Shown here one piece after another: positions 7,977 to 18,124 of a stretch of DNA of 64,000 nucleotides. The stretch is from positions 28,214 through 92,213 of the forward strand of contig NZ_LGCM01000058.1 in assembly GCF_001306035.1 (NCBI RefSeq), given 5' to 3'. A program made the position numbers and the translations under genes. The DNA comes from Levilinea saccharolytica. Its GTDB lineage: Bacteria; Chloroflexota; Anaerolineae; Anaerolineales; Anaerolineaceae. How positions within the stretch are numbered: the first letter of the stretch is position 1; every line of letters starts with the position of its first letter. Under the pieces are notes generated by a model, which worked only from the letters and a program-made list of their open reading frames with translations, ran no database searches and was not told where the DNA came from.

Positions 7977-8050
7977 TTTCGCCTCTGTATTGGATCCGGT
8001 GGTGGAAAAAATCGCAACAATTCCCAACGTGGTTAAAGGTTGTCACAAAA

Positions 8051-9991
8051 TCAAGCGGCGGATGCCGGCGTTCTCAATCTTAACTTCTTCAAAGGGAAAT
8101 CATAGGCCACAACAAATTTATGCAACAATTCAGCCCCGATGATCCCATTGCGTTTATCTTCAAATAGCTCCCGCTCAAATGGTTCTGGAAGTACGCCGCA
8201 GCGCAGCTCAAAATTGATCCCCCCCAGGTTGACCGGCACCTGGTAAATGGGCGTCGAAAATTCACCCGTCTCCAGGTGATAGCCAGTTTCTTCTCTGAGC
8301 GGGGTAAGCCCTGCTGTTAAAGATCGTTCAACGTAGGAAAGCCTGGAACTGCTGTCCAAAAACATACGGCAGGGTGTTTGGGCAACCATGCAGGGGGCGA
8401 CCTGCGCTCTCCAGGTGGAGACCATAGTTGCATCATGATCCGAATCCATCAACGGCCGCCCGGAAAAATGTACCCTGCTGTTGACTGCATCCATGGTTAC
8501 AAAGTATTCATGCAAAATATCTGTGCCCAGTAGAATATCCACGCGAGTATGCAGCAGGCTGCTCAGGTATTCCAATTTTCCCGCCTTAAAGTCGGGCAGC
8601 AAGGGATAAATGCGGTCGAGGAAAAACCACTCCGGCCGGTTTCCCGTGCTTTTGGTGGTGCAGGTGTCAATCAGCACATTTGCGCCGTCAATTTTGACGA
8701 TCGGGTATCCCTTGTCAAACACCACCCGATAATCCCGAAATCTTTCTCGCCCGCGCCTGGTTTCGTATTCCTCTTGATGACGGCGTTTACGAATCTCCTC
8801 GCTCATCCTGGATTGTAATTCCCTGGACAGATGAGCATATTTGTCTTTCAGGTTGGTGGACATATGGGATTGGCGTCTTTGAACAGAATCATTCAATCGC
8901 AGTGCAGCGGCCGCTCGATCCCCACTTCTTTCTAATTTCAGCGCTTCGTTGGCCACCTCTGCCAAATCAACAGAAGTGAAACGTTCCATGAGGTCCGAAT
9001 CAAACTTTGTGTTGGCTTCTTCTTCAGAAGAAACGGCCTTGAGTGTAAGCTCCATTCTTTCTTCATAGAAAGCGTCTCCCTCCCCTCTGCCGCGCACAAG
9101 AACTGGAATTACCAGTTCGTCACAATCCAAACCCTGATCAAAATGAAGCTCAATGTAAATGGATAGCGTTTGGCCAGAATATAGGTTGCCAGGAAAAATC
9201 ATCAAATGGTCATAATGTTTTTCGAACGACCAACCGGAATACACCTTCGTTTTGACGGGCTGGGGTAAATCTACTTTAATTTCAACACTCCGCGCTGAAA
9301 CATCCATCAGCTCTTCAAATTCGCGTTCGAACACCACGGGAATGGCGTTAAGCGTCTCCAAGAAATGGAAATTTCCTCCCCCATTGTTTGCCATGGCTTC
9401 CAGCATATGCTCATTATAGTGCAGGCCCACTCCGAAGCAGGACGTCGTGACTCCCCGTTTGAACAATTCACGGCAATGGGTCGAAATCTCCTCAACGTCT
9501 TTGATTCCCACATTGGCCAGGCCGTCAGTCAGCAACAAGGTGCGGTTGATCGTCTGCTCTGTGGCTGCGGTGGCAACTTCGTGACACCCCCTCAGCCAAC
9601 CCTCGAATAAATTCGTGCTGCCGCCAGGGAAAATACTGTGGATGTGGGTCTTGACCAGGGCTTTATTCTCTGCGCTCATTTTCTGGGATGCGCTTATGAC
9701 CGTGACATGGTCATCATAGGCGACCACGGACGCATGATCCTGCTCACTCAGCAAATCAATGACATGAGCGGCGGCCTGTTTCACAAATTGCAGCTTCTCC
9801 CCCGACATGGATCCGCTTCGATCCAGAACAAAACTCAAGTTGAGGGGGGCGCGTTCCAGTTTTTCACTTCTTTTCGGCGCGGTTAGAGTTATTTCCAGAA
9901 CGCGCTCACAGCATCCGTCCTGAGCAATTACCGGCTTATCGGTGAATACTTGCAGAGTCATCTTTTGGTTCACTACATTTTCTTCTGGCAT
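8051..9991 (-). CDS. VWA-domain protein fused to two aspartyl-protease-like lobes
   Basis: The protein has 646 residues. Residues 45-240 are a von Willebrand A domain with an intact metal site: D57-R-S-G-S61, T126 in PGGSTNLFEG, and D156 in LLLTDGLAN. Residues 340-420 are charged and helical, ending in a very basic stretch (EEIRKRRHQEEYETRRGRER). Two segments then resemble retropepsin-type lobes. In lobe 1, IDTC (441-444) sits where DTG is expected, then LLGTDILHEYFVTMD. In lobe 2, D546-S-S replaces DSG, then NGIIGAELLHKFVVAYD. Both Asp residues are kept but both Gly are lost, so activity is uncertain. There is no signal peptide, so it probably acts in the cytoplasm. It starts 3 bp after the MerR gene. 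Confidence 0.8.
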   Translation of the reverse strand: MPEENVVNQKMTLQVFTDKPVIAQDGCCERVLEITLTAPKRSEKLERAPLNLSFVLDRSGSMSGEKLQFVKQAAAHVIDLLSEQDHASVVAYDDHVTVISASQKMSAENKALVKTHIHSIFPGGSTNLFEGWLRGCHEVATAATEQTINRTLLLTDGLANVGIKDVEEISTHCRELFKRGVTTSCFGVGLHYNEHMLEAMANNGGGNFHFLETLNAIPVVFEREFEELMDVSARSVEIKVDLPQPVKTKVYSGWSFEKHYDHLMIFPGNLYSGQTLSIYIELHFDQGLDCDELVIPVLVRGRGEGDAFYEERMELTLKAVSSEEEANTKFDSDLMERFTSVDLAEVANEALKLERSGDRAAAALRLNDSVQRRQSHMSTNLKDKYAHLSRELQSRMSEEIRKRRHQEEYETRRGRERFRDYRVVFDKGYPIVKIDGANVLIDTCTTKSTGNRPEWFFLDRIYPLLPDFKAGKLEYLSSLLHTRVDILLGTDILHEYFVTMDAVNSRVHFSGRPLMDSDHDATMVSTWRAQVAPCMVAQTPCRMFLDSSSRLSYVERSLTAGLTPLREETGYHLETGEFSTPIYQVPVNLGGINFELRCGVLPEPFERELFEDKRNGIIGAELLHKFVVAYDFPLKKLRLRTPASAA

Positions 9992-9994
9992 GAG

Positions 9995-10618
9995 CTACCC
10001 CTTTTGTGCTTTGTCATCAAAGAGTTGGTCGATATACATCAATAATTGCTTGATTTTTGGATCATCTTCCGCACTTATGCCTTCCAGCAAGTGCAGTTCA
10101 ACCCCTTCGCAAATTATGATCTTGCGCCAATTTTGCTGAACCCTACCTGCCAAAATTTGTTCGTTCTCGTTCGCCAAACCGCTGCTTGCCGGTCTTTTTT
10201 CCTGGGATGTATTTGATTCTGACGCCTCCCCGACTAACTGAATGTTTCTACGCGCCAACTCAAGATTCCGGATGTATTCAAGAGCACTTGCCCCGGCACC
10301 AGAAGCCGGCAAAGGTTTCGATTCCACTTCAGCGCCCTGTCTCGCGTAAGGGCTCTGAACATCCTGTTCGGGATACAGGCGGTTAACTTCCTCTGGCGTC
10401 ATGGAAGCTAACAGGTTGCGAATTTCCTGAAGAGGAAGTCTTAATTTTTTTAATCGCTTAATGACTTGAAGGCGATCCAGATGTCTTTGAGAATAAAGAG
10501 AAAACCTTCCCCGCGTATCTGGGCCTTCGAGCAAACCTTCTTGTACGTAAAAGCGAATCGTACGGAGAGGTAATCCGCTGAGATTTACGAGGTCGTCTAA
10601 TGTGAATTCATTTGACAT
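9995..10618 (-). CDS. MerR-family transcriptional regulator of the island operon
   Basis: Residues 5-72 form a MerR-type winged helix: FTLDDLVNLSGLPLRTIRFY, then a wing around GRFSLYSQRHLDRLQVIKRL. A Pro/Ser-rich linker leads to a C-terminal domain of about 60 residues (NWRKIIICEGVELHLLEG) with no cysteine metal-sensor motif, so the signal is probably not a simple metal ion. It is the first gene of the operon and lies under two adjacent 21-bp palindromes that overlap its own promoter, so it very likely controls itself and the three genes behind it. Confidence 0.88.
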   Translation of the reverse strand: MSNEFTLDDLVNLSGLPLRTIRFYVQEGLLEGPDTRGRFSLYSQRHLDRLQVIKRLKKLRLPLQEIRNLLASMTPEEVNRLYPEQDVQSPYARQGAEVESKPLPASGAGASALEYIRNLELARRNIQLVGEASESNTSQEKRPASSGLANENEQILAGRVQQNWRKIIICEGVELHLLEGISAEDDPKIKQLLMYIDQLFDDKAQKG

Positions 10619-10640
10619 GACTTTCTCTTCGGGAGTTGAT

Positions 10641-10686
10641 AATTACAGTATAACTGTAATTTTACACTTATACTGTAAAATGTCAA
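10641..10686 (-). promoter_or_regulatory. Island promoter with two overlapping MerR-type operators
   Basis: On the minus strand TTGACA (10681-10686) and TAAAAT (10659-10664) are 16 bp apart. A palindrome with 7-bp arms TTTTACA/TGTAAAA (10660-10680) fills the spacer. A second with 8-bp arms AATTACAG/CTGTAATT (10641-10661) lies just downstream, over the start of transcription. Both share the core TTACA...TGTAA. Two sites of the same type over one promoter fit autoregulation by the MerR protein encoded next to it. Confidence 0.82.
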
Positions 10687-10734
10687 GTGACAATTTCTAT
10701 GGATTGCAACCCTGGTTTGTTTCTAATATGACCA

Positions 10735-11240
10735 GCGGGCAGGGTGCATTTGGGTGCATCGAACGCACCGTTTGGGTTGGGCGCATGATCGGGGCGTGTT
10801 GTAGGGGCACGTTGTAGGGGTGTGATGTAGGGACACGTTGTAGGGGCGCGTTGTAGGGGCGCGTTGTAGGGGCGCGTTGTAGGGGCGTGTTGTAGGGGCG
10901 TGTTGTAGGGGCGTGTTGTAGGGGCGCGTCTCAGACGCGCCCGTGCTGCCCCGAGGTAGAGATCGCTTCGGGCAAAAACCGCCCTCGCGATGACACGGCG
11001 GGCAGGTCGCGATGATATGCAAAGGGGGGCGGTGACAACAAGCCCAGATGTCATTGCGAACCCCCGTTCTTTGGGGGTGAAGCAATCTCTACCCTGAGGG
11101 AAGGGAGAAAGCCGAGGTAGAGATCGCCGCGCCCTCGAAGTGCGAGGGCACGCCGCTTCGCGGCTCGCGATGACATGGTGGGCAGGTCGCGATGACATGG
11201 TGAGCTGGGTCGCGATGACATGCAAAGGCCCCGCGATGAC
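10735..11240. repeat. Dispersed-repeat cluster, right copy
   Basis: No gene is supported between 10619 and 11246. The same repeat elements as at 6175-6560 occur here in direct orientation: a common start around ATCGAACGCACCG, an expanded 13-bp tandem array, the palindrome at 10922-10942, then GTAGAGATCGC, GAAGCAATCTCT and repeated CGCGATGACATGG blocks. The two clusters bracket the AT-richer island. Confidence 0.85.
10798..10927. repeat. Ten tandem copies of a 13-bp unit
   Basis: The unit is GTTGTAGGGGCGY, repeated without spacers; the third copy (GATGTAGGGACAC) and the first two are the most diverged. The left cluster has only two units at the same place, so the copy number is variable. Since 13 is not a multiple of 3, the array shifts frame every unit and is not coding. 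Confidence 0.92.
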
Positions 11241-11246
11241 GCCCTG

Positions 11247-13075
11247 CTAAATGGTCTGGCCCTTAAACTGGCTGAGGTACAAATGATGGTAAAACCCGCG
11301 CGCAGCCAACAACTGCGGGTGGCTGCCCTGCTCCACAATCTGCCCGTCGTTAATCACCACCACCCGATCCGCGTCGCGGATGGTGCTCAAACGGTGGGCG
11401 ATGACAAAACTGGTGCGGCCCTCCATCAGGCGCAGCAGGGATTTCTGAATGCGCAGCTCGGTGCGAGTGTCCACGCTGCTGGTGGCTTCGTCTAGAATCA
11501 AAATGGCCGGATCGGCCAAAATGGCGCGAGCGATGGCCAACAGCTGGCGCTGCCCCTGGCTCAAATTGTTGGCCCGCTCCGACAGGCGGGTTTCATACCC
11601 CTGAGGCAGCTGGCGGATGAAGTGATCCGCGTCCGCCAGGCGCGCGGCGCGCATCACCTCCTCATCGCTGGCCTCCAGCCGCCCGTAGCGGATGTTTTCC
11701 ATCACGGTATCGGCGAACAAGAAGGTGTCCTGCAGCACCAGCCCCAACTGGCGGCGCAGGTCGGCCTTGCGAATCTGGCGGATGTCCACCCCGTCCACGC
11801 TGATTTGGCCGGATTGGATATCGTAAAAGCGCGTCAGCAAGTTGATGATGGTGGTCTTGCCCGCGCCGGTGGGCCCCACCAGGGCGATGGTCTGTCCGGC
11901 GGGCACCTCCAGGCTGAAATCGTGCAGCACGGGGTGATCGGAATGGTAGCCAAAGCGCACATGCTCAAAGCGCACATGCCCCTGGGCGGCGCGCAGCGGC
12001 TGGGCCTCGGGGGCGTCCTCCACCTCGGCACGCACATCCATCACCTGAAACACGCGCTCGGCCCCCGCCAAGGCGGCCTGAATGGCGTTGTACATGTTGG
12101 CCAGCTGGCGGATGGGCTGGGTGAAGTTTTGGCCGTATTGAATGAAGGTGGCGATGGTGCCCACGCTGGCCAGACCCAGCAAAGCCAGCCAGCCGCCCAG
12201 CCCCGCCAGCACGATCACAAAGAAATTGCCCAGCACACTGGTGAGCGGCATCAGCAGCAAGGCATAGCTGTTGGCATACACACCCGCCTGATAAACGGCC
12301 TGGTTCTGCTGGCGAAAGGCCTCCAATACAGAATCATTGCGCCGGAAGGCTTTGACCACTTTTTGGCCGCTGATGGCCTCTTCCATCACCCCGTTCAGCC
12401 CGCCCAGGTGCTGCTGCAAGTCGCGGAAGCCCTTGCGCGTGTAGCGTGCCACAAATTCGGTGAACCAGTAGGTGAGGGGCACGATGATCAGGGTGGCCAG
12501 GGCCAGCCAGGGGTTGAGAATGAACATGGCGGCCAGGATGCCCACCAGCGAAAGCACACTGGCCAGCAGGGCGGTAACGTTTTGCGAGATGGCCTGGTTG
12601 ACGGCCTCAATGTCGTTGGTCAGGCGGCTCATCAGCTCGCCCGCGGGGTGGGTGTCAAAAAAGCGCAGGGAAAGGGACTGCAAATGGGCAAACAATTCGC
12701 GGCGCAGGCCCTGCAGGGCGCGCTGCGACAGATTGGCCATGACCCAGTTGGCCGCCGCCTGCGACAGGTTGGCCGCCGCGTACACCCCCAGCATGGTCAG
12801 CGCTGTGCGCGCCAGACCGGCAGCGTCCCGCTGGCTGATGAAACGGTCAATGGCTACGCCCAGCAGGTAGGGGGCCACCAGACCCAAAAGGGTGTAGGTG
12901 AGCACCAGGGCCAGAACCCCCAGCAGCGCCCCCCGGTAGGGGCGCAGGTAGGGCAGCAGCCGCAGCAGGGCGTGGCGCGGGTTTTGGGCTTTTTCAATGC
13001 GGGCGGCGCCCGCCGGCATGCGCCCCTGCATGCGGCTGCGCAGATCGTTGGGGCGGGTGGTGACTGGTAAGTTGC

Positions 13076-13079
<4 letters not shown>
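11247..13079 (-). CDS. ABC exporter half-transporter with canonical NBD (MsbA/BmrD-like)
   Basis: The 610-residue protein has a six-helix exporter membrane domain (about residues 45-340) and an ATPase domain with Walker A GPTGAGKTT, signature LSQGQRQLLAIARA, Walker B AILILDEATSSVD with the catalytic Glu, and switch His in IAHRLS. The gene overlaps the neighbouring half-transporter by 4 bp. The partner has Asp in place of the catalytic Glu, so the two should form a heterodimer with one active and one degenerate ATP site, as in BmrCD and TM287/288. The likely role is export of drugs or lipids. The MarR gene upstream probably regulates it. Confidence 0.9.
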
Positions 13080-14851
<1,772 letters not shown>

Positions 14852-14862
14852 GGGTCTACCGC

Positions 14863-15372
14863 CTATTTTGGATGGCCGCCGGTCGCGGGCGGCTTCATAT
14901 TATCGAATTGAGAAGAGGGGTTGAACACCTGGTGCAGCACGGTTAACCCCTGAATGACGGCACGCATCTCTTCCGCCGACAACCCGGTCAATTTCTCCGC
15001 CATCCAGGCGCGGTTGTGTTGGAAGATGGTGTCCAGCAGGGCCTCCCCGGCAGGGGTCAGCTCCAATTGGGCGCGGCGGCGGTCCTGGGCATGGGTGCGG
15101 CGCACCACCAGGCCGCGTTCTGCCAGCCCATCCACCGCCTGGCTGACGGCCGGGCGGCTGATCTGCTTGACCTCGGCCAATTCGCTGGCGGAGGTAATGC
15201 CTTTGCGGATCAGGCGCAGCACATGGAACTGTTCCACGGTCAGATCAAACTGGCGGGCAGCCAGCGCGCGGATGTTGACCCGAATGTGGTTCCAGGTGGG
15301 GGGAAAAGTATCCCAGAATTGATCCAGTAAAATGTGCAGCAGTTCGTCTGCGTTGGGCGGGTTTTCGGGCAT
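14863..15372 (-). CDS. MarR-family repressor of the ABC exporter operon
   Basis: The protein is 169 residues from the ATG at 15372; an in-frame TTG at 15393 would add seven. The winged-helix core runs from about residue 40 to 115 (FDLTVEQFHVLRLIRKGITS, then ISRPAVSQAVDGLAERGLV and the wing RRTHAQDRRRAQLELTPAG). MarR proteins bind short palindromes as dimers and release them on binding small phenolic or drug-like ligands. It is first in an operon with the two exporter genes, and a palindrome overlaps its transcription start, so autorepression with drug-induced relief is the likely scheme. Confidence 0.9.
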   Translation of the reverse strand: MPENPPNADELLHILLDQFWDTFPPTWNHIRVNIRALAARQFDLTVEQFHVLRLIRKGITSASELAEVKQISRPAVSQAVDGLAERGLVVRRTHAQDRRRAQLELTPAGEALLDTIFQHNRAWMAEKLTGLSAEEMRAVIQGLTVLHQVFNPSSQFDNMKPPATGGHPK

Positions 15373-15398
15373 AAGGGGCGGCTCGGAGGGCAAAGTAA

Positions 15399-15441
15399 TT
15401 AAGGTACTTAACTATTATAGCATTCCATGTGAATCTGTCCA
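15399..15441 (-). promoter_or_regulatory. Promoter and operator of the MarR-ABC operon
   Basis: On the minus strand TGGACA (15436-15441) and TATAAT (15414-15419) are 16 bp apart. The palindrome TTAAGGTACTTAA (15399-15411) lies 2 bp after the -10 box, over the expected transcription start, a classic place for a MarR operator. Confidence 0.8.
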
Positions 15442-15636
15442 GGGGAATGGGGGCTTTCCAGCGCAGGGTTCTGAGCAGAGGCAGCCGCCGTTCGCGCAAA
15501 TGGGTGAATGAATTGCCCCATACCCAAAGAGCTCTTTTCCGCGATTCAACCCTATAATAAAGATACCGTTTCATTCCCCACACCCACATTTGATCACAGC
15601 CGCCCGCATGTTTACCCGCAGGTTAGGGAGGGTTCG

Positions 15637-16521
15637 ATGGCAAAAAAAGAGAAAGCGGCTCACAAGAAGTCAGCAGAGGTAGCTCCTGCGCGCGCCCCGG
15701 CCGGCCCCCCGCCGCAGCCCGACGCCGTGACCATTGACAAAAAAACCTACGAAAAAGAGCTGCGCCGCCTGCAGATTGAGCTGGTCAAATTGCAGGAGTG
15801 GGTGCGTTCCCAGGGGCTGAAGGTGGTGGTGATCTTTGAAGGCCGCGACGCCGCCGGAAAGGGTGGGGTGATCAAGCGCATCACCGAAAGCCTGAACCCG
15901 CGCGTGTGCCGCGTGGTGGCGCTGCCCACCCCCACCGAGCGCGAAAAAACGCAGTGGTATTTCCAGCGCTACGTGGTGCACCTGCCCGCTGCGGGTGAGA
16001 TGGTGCTCTTTGACCGCAGCTGGTACAACCGCGCCGGGGTGGAGCGCGTGATGGGCTTCTGCACCGACGATGAATACCGCGAATTCCTGCGCTCCGCGCC
16101 CGAATTTGAGCGCATGCTGGTGCGCTCCGGCGTCATTTTGATCAAGTACTGGTTCTCGGTCAGCGATAAAGAACAGGAAAAGCGCTTCCAGGCGCGCATC
16201 GCCGACCCCACCAAGCGCTGGAAGCTCAGCCCGATGGACGTGCAGTCGCGCTCGCGCTGGGTGGAATATTCGCGCGCTAAAGATGAAATGTTCGCCCACA
16301 CCGATATCAAACAGGCCCCATGGTATGTGGTCAACGCGGACAACAAAATGTGCGCCCGCCTGAACTGCATCCGCCACCTGCTGAGTTTGATCCCTTACCA
16401 GGACCTGACCCCCGAACCCATTCAGCTGCCCCCGCGCCAGGAAGAACACGGCTATGTGCGCCCGCCGATCACCGACCAGACCTTTGTTCCCGAGCTTTAC
16501 CTGCCGGAAAAAGCCGCCTGA
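15637..16521 (+). CDS. ppk2: Polyphosphate kinase 2 (PPK2 family)
   Basis: The protein is 294 residues from the ATG at 15637, chosen for its GGGAGG site; the longer open frame upstream is non-coding. PPK2 enzymes transfer phosphate between polyphosphate and nucleotides, usually making GTP or ATP from the diphosphate. Walker A is GRDAAGKGG (K75) and the Walker B/lid region is FDRSWYNRAGVERVMGF (D126, R127), both intact; GRDAAGKG is typical of class I. The Lys/Ala-rich first 30 residues are an extra tail. The gene stands alone between the MarR operon and a convergent dodecin operon. A TATAAT at 15553-15558 may be its -10 box. Confidence 0.92.
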   Translation: MAKKEKAAHKKSAEVAPARAPAGPPPQPDAVTIDKKTYEKELRRLQIELVKLQEWVRSQGLKVVVIFEGRDAAGKGGVIKRITESLNPRVCRVVALPTPTEREKTQWYFQRYVVHLPAAGEMVLFDRSWYNRAGVERVMGFCTDDEYREFLRSAPEFERMLVRSGVILIKYWFSVSDKEQEKRFQARIADPTKRWKLSPMDVQSRSRWVEYSRAKDEMFAHTDIKQAPWYVVNADNKMCARLNCIRHLLSLIPYQDLTPEPIQLPPRQEEHGYVRPPITDQTFVPELYLPEKAA

Positions 16522-16534
16522 GGCGTGCTTAAAT

Positions 16535-16566
16535 CCAAAGCTGGGGCGGCCGCGCCCCAGCTTTGG
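16535..16566. terminator. Hairpin between convergent ppk2 and dodecin genes
   Basis: CCAAAGCTGGGGC (16535-16547) and GCCCCAGCTTTGG (16554-16566) form a perfect 13-bp stem with loop GGCCGC. It lies between two converging genes and may end transcription from both sides, though there is no clear U-tract. Confidence 0.6.
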
Positions 16567-16595
16567 GTGAGATCTGCTGAATGGAAAGCAGGGGG

Positions 16596-16802
16596 CTAAT
16601 CTACGGCGAAGCCGACCTTCACCGTCACCTGCCATTGGGTCACCTGGCTGCCTTCGATACGGCCGCGGGTTTCCACCACTTCGAACCAGCTCATCCCGCG
16701 CACCGATTCGCCCGCCTTATGGATGGCGGTTTGCACGGCGTCTTCAATGCTGACCGACGAGGTGCCGGTTAACTCAATTTTCTTATACACACTGGTGCTC
16801 AT
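16596..16802 (-). CDS. Dodecin family flavin-binding protein
   Basis: The 68-residue protein matches the dodecin pattern over its whole length: [36 protein letters not shown] and a final VTVKVGF. Dodecins assemble into hollow dodecamers that store flavins or coenzyme A and protect against flavin-driven damage; the Trp of SWFEVVE stacks on the bound flavin. Its ATG overlaps the TGA of the preceding gene by 4 bp, so it is translated together with the DUF1232-like membrane protein. Confidence 0.93.
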   Translation of the reverse strand: MSTSVYKKIELTGTSSVSIEDAVQTAIHKAGESVRGMSWFEVVETRGRIEGSQVTQWQVTVKVGFAVD

Positions 16803-17095
16803 GAGTTTTCCTCCGTAGGGGGTTGAGAATTGGGGGTTTCCGGTGGGGCGCTGCGGTACTTGCGCCCTTCAAAAAATTCCAGCAGGCCCGCCCAAACCAG
16901 CATAAAGGCGGCGCCTTCATCCAAATTGCCGATGAAGGGGATGTTATCGGGCAGGAATTCGAGGATTCCGGCGGTGGGGTTCAGCAGATACAGCGCCCCC
17001 AGCGCCGCCAGGGTGTACACCACCCACACCGGCCAGCCGCGCTGGCTGAGGGGGGTAGTGAGCAGGGGTTTGTCGATTTCTTTGGATTCGCTCAT
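16799..17095 (-). CDS. Small membrane protein of YkvA/DUF1232 type
   Basis: The protein is 98 residues from the ATG at 17095, which has GGTGAG 7 bp upstream; a GTG at 17107 is the alternative. One or two membrane helices lie around residues 22-40 and 58-75. Between them is [20 protein letters not shown], which matches the DUF1232 pattern of a proline- and glycine-bearing hairpin followed by an acidic pair. The function of the family is not known. It overlaps the dodecin gene by 4 bp. Confidence 0.75.
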   Translation of the reverse strand: MSESKEIDKPLLTTPLSQRGWPVWVVYTLAALGALYLLNPTAGILEFLPDNIPFIGNLDEGAAFMLVWAGLLEFFEGRKYRSAPPETPNSQPPTEENS

Positions 17096-17127
17096 ATCCG
17101 ATCTCACCTTTCCGCCGGAGGTCTGGC

Positions 17128-18084
17128 TTATTCCACCAAACCGCGCGGCGCATTGTCCAAAAGGGCGTTCACCTCGGCCATTTCGCTCTCGCTCAATTTC
17201 CAGTCCGCGGCTTTCACATTGGCCAGCAGTTGATCCAGCCGGGTGGCGCCGGTGATGACCGAGCGCACCTCGGGGCGAGCCAGCAGCCAGGCCTGAGCCA
17301 GCTCGTTTAAGCCGCGGCCGCGGGCTTTGGCCCAGGCGTCCAGCTTTTCAATGCGGTCGTAGTTTTCGTCCGTCATGTACTGCTGCACATAGGTGCTGCT
17401 TTCCCCGCGCGAACCGGCGGGGGCGGCCTGTCCGCGCTGATATTTGCCGCTGAGGAAGCCGCCCGCCAGGGGGAAATAGGGCACAAAACCGGTGCCGTGC
17501 GCGCGGCAGTAGGGCAGCACCTCGGTTTCCACCCCGCGCTCCAGCATGTGATAATGCGACTGCAGGGCGATGAAGGGCGTCCAGCCGCGCACTTCCGCCA
17601 GCAGATTGGCGTGGGCCAGCTGCCAGGAGGCAAACGCCGATGCGCCGATGTAGCGCACCTTGCCCATGCGCACCAGGTCGTCCAGTGCGCGCAGGGTTTC
17701 TTCAATCGGCGTGGTCTCATCCCAACGGTGCAGGTAATACAGATCAATGTGGTCGTGCTGCAAACGCCGCAGGCTGTCTTCCACCGCGTTGAAAATGTTG
17801 TAGCGCGAGGCCCCGCGCTCCATGATGCCCTCGCCGGTTTCGAAATAGAACTTGGTGGCCAGCACAAAACGGTTCCAGCGGCCCTTGAGGGCCACGCCCA
17901 GGGTTTCTTCGGAGCGCCCATCCGTGTAGATATTGGCCGAATCGAGGAAATTGATGCCGTGATCCTGCGCCGCGGCGATGACTTCGTTCACCCCCGCCTG
18001 ATCCAGCTTGGAGCCAAAGCGGTTGGTGCCCAGTCCGATGACGGATACCCGCAGCCCAGAGGGGCCTAAATTGCGATATTCCAT
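17128..18084 (-). CDS. Aldo/keto reductase
   Basis: The protein is 318 residues from the ATG at 18084, preceded by GAAGGAGAG; the longer frame lacks support. It has the NADPH-dependent TIM-barrel signatures: MEYRNLGPSGLRVSVIGLGT at the start, the catalytic Asp and Tyr in FLDSANIYTDGRSEETLG, Lys in LATKFYF and His in DLYYLHRWDETTP. The C-terminal cofactor loop reads VRSVITGATRLDQLLANVKA. It resembles the YghZ/Kv-beta-like branch that reduces aldehydes. The natural substrate is not evident. It lies 32 bp upstream of the DUF1232-like gene on the same strand. Confidence 0.92.
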   Translation of the reverse strand: MEYRNLGPSGLRVSVIGLGTNRFGSKLDQAGVNEVIAAAQDHGINFLDSANIYTDGRSEETLGVALKGRWNRFVLATKFYFETGEGIMERGASRYNIFNAVEDSLRRLQHDHIDLYYLHRWDETTPIEETLRALDDLVRMGKVRYIGASAFASWQLAHANLLAEVRGWTPFIALQSHYHMLERGVETEVLPYCRAHGTGFVPYFPLAGGFLSGKYQRGQAAPAGSRGESSTYVQQYMTDENYDRIEKLDAWAKARGRGLNELAQAWLLARPEVRSVITGATRLDQLLANVKAADWKLSESEMAEVNALLDNAPRGLVE

Positions 18085-18124
18085 GCGGTTATGCTCTCCT
18101 TCAGGTTCAAAATCCAGCGCGCGC

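Noticed and set aside
10798..10927. Tandem array considered as a CRISPR
   Set aside because: The 13-bp units are contiguous with no unique spacers, and no cas gene is nearby.
10683..11225. Minus-strand open frames in the repeat cluster
   Set aside because: They translate only the tandem repeats and dispersed elements; no ribosome site or domain.
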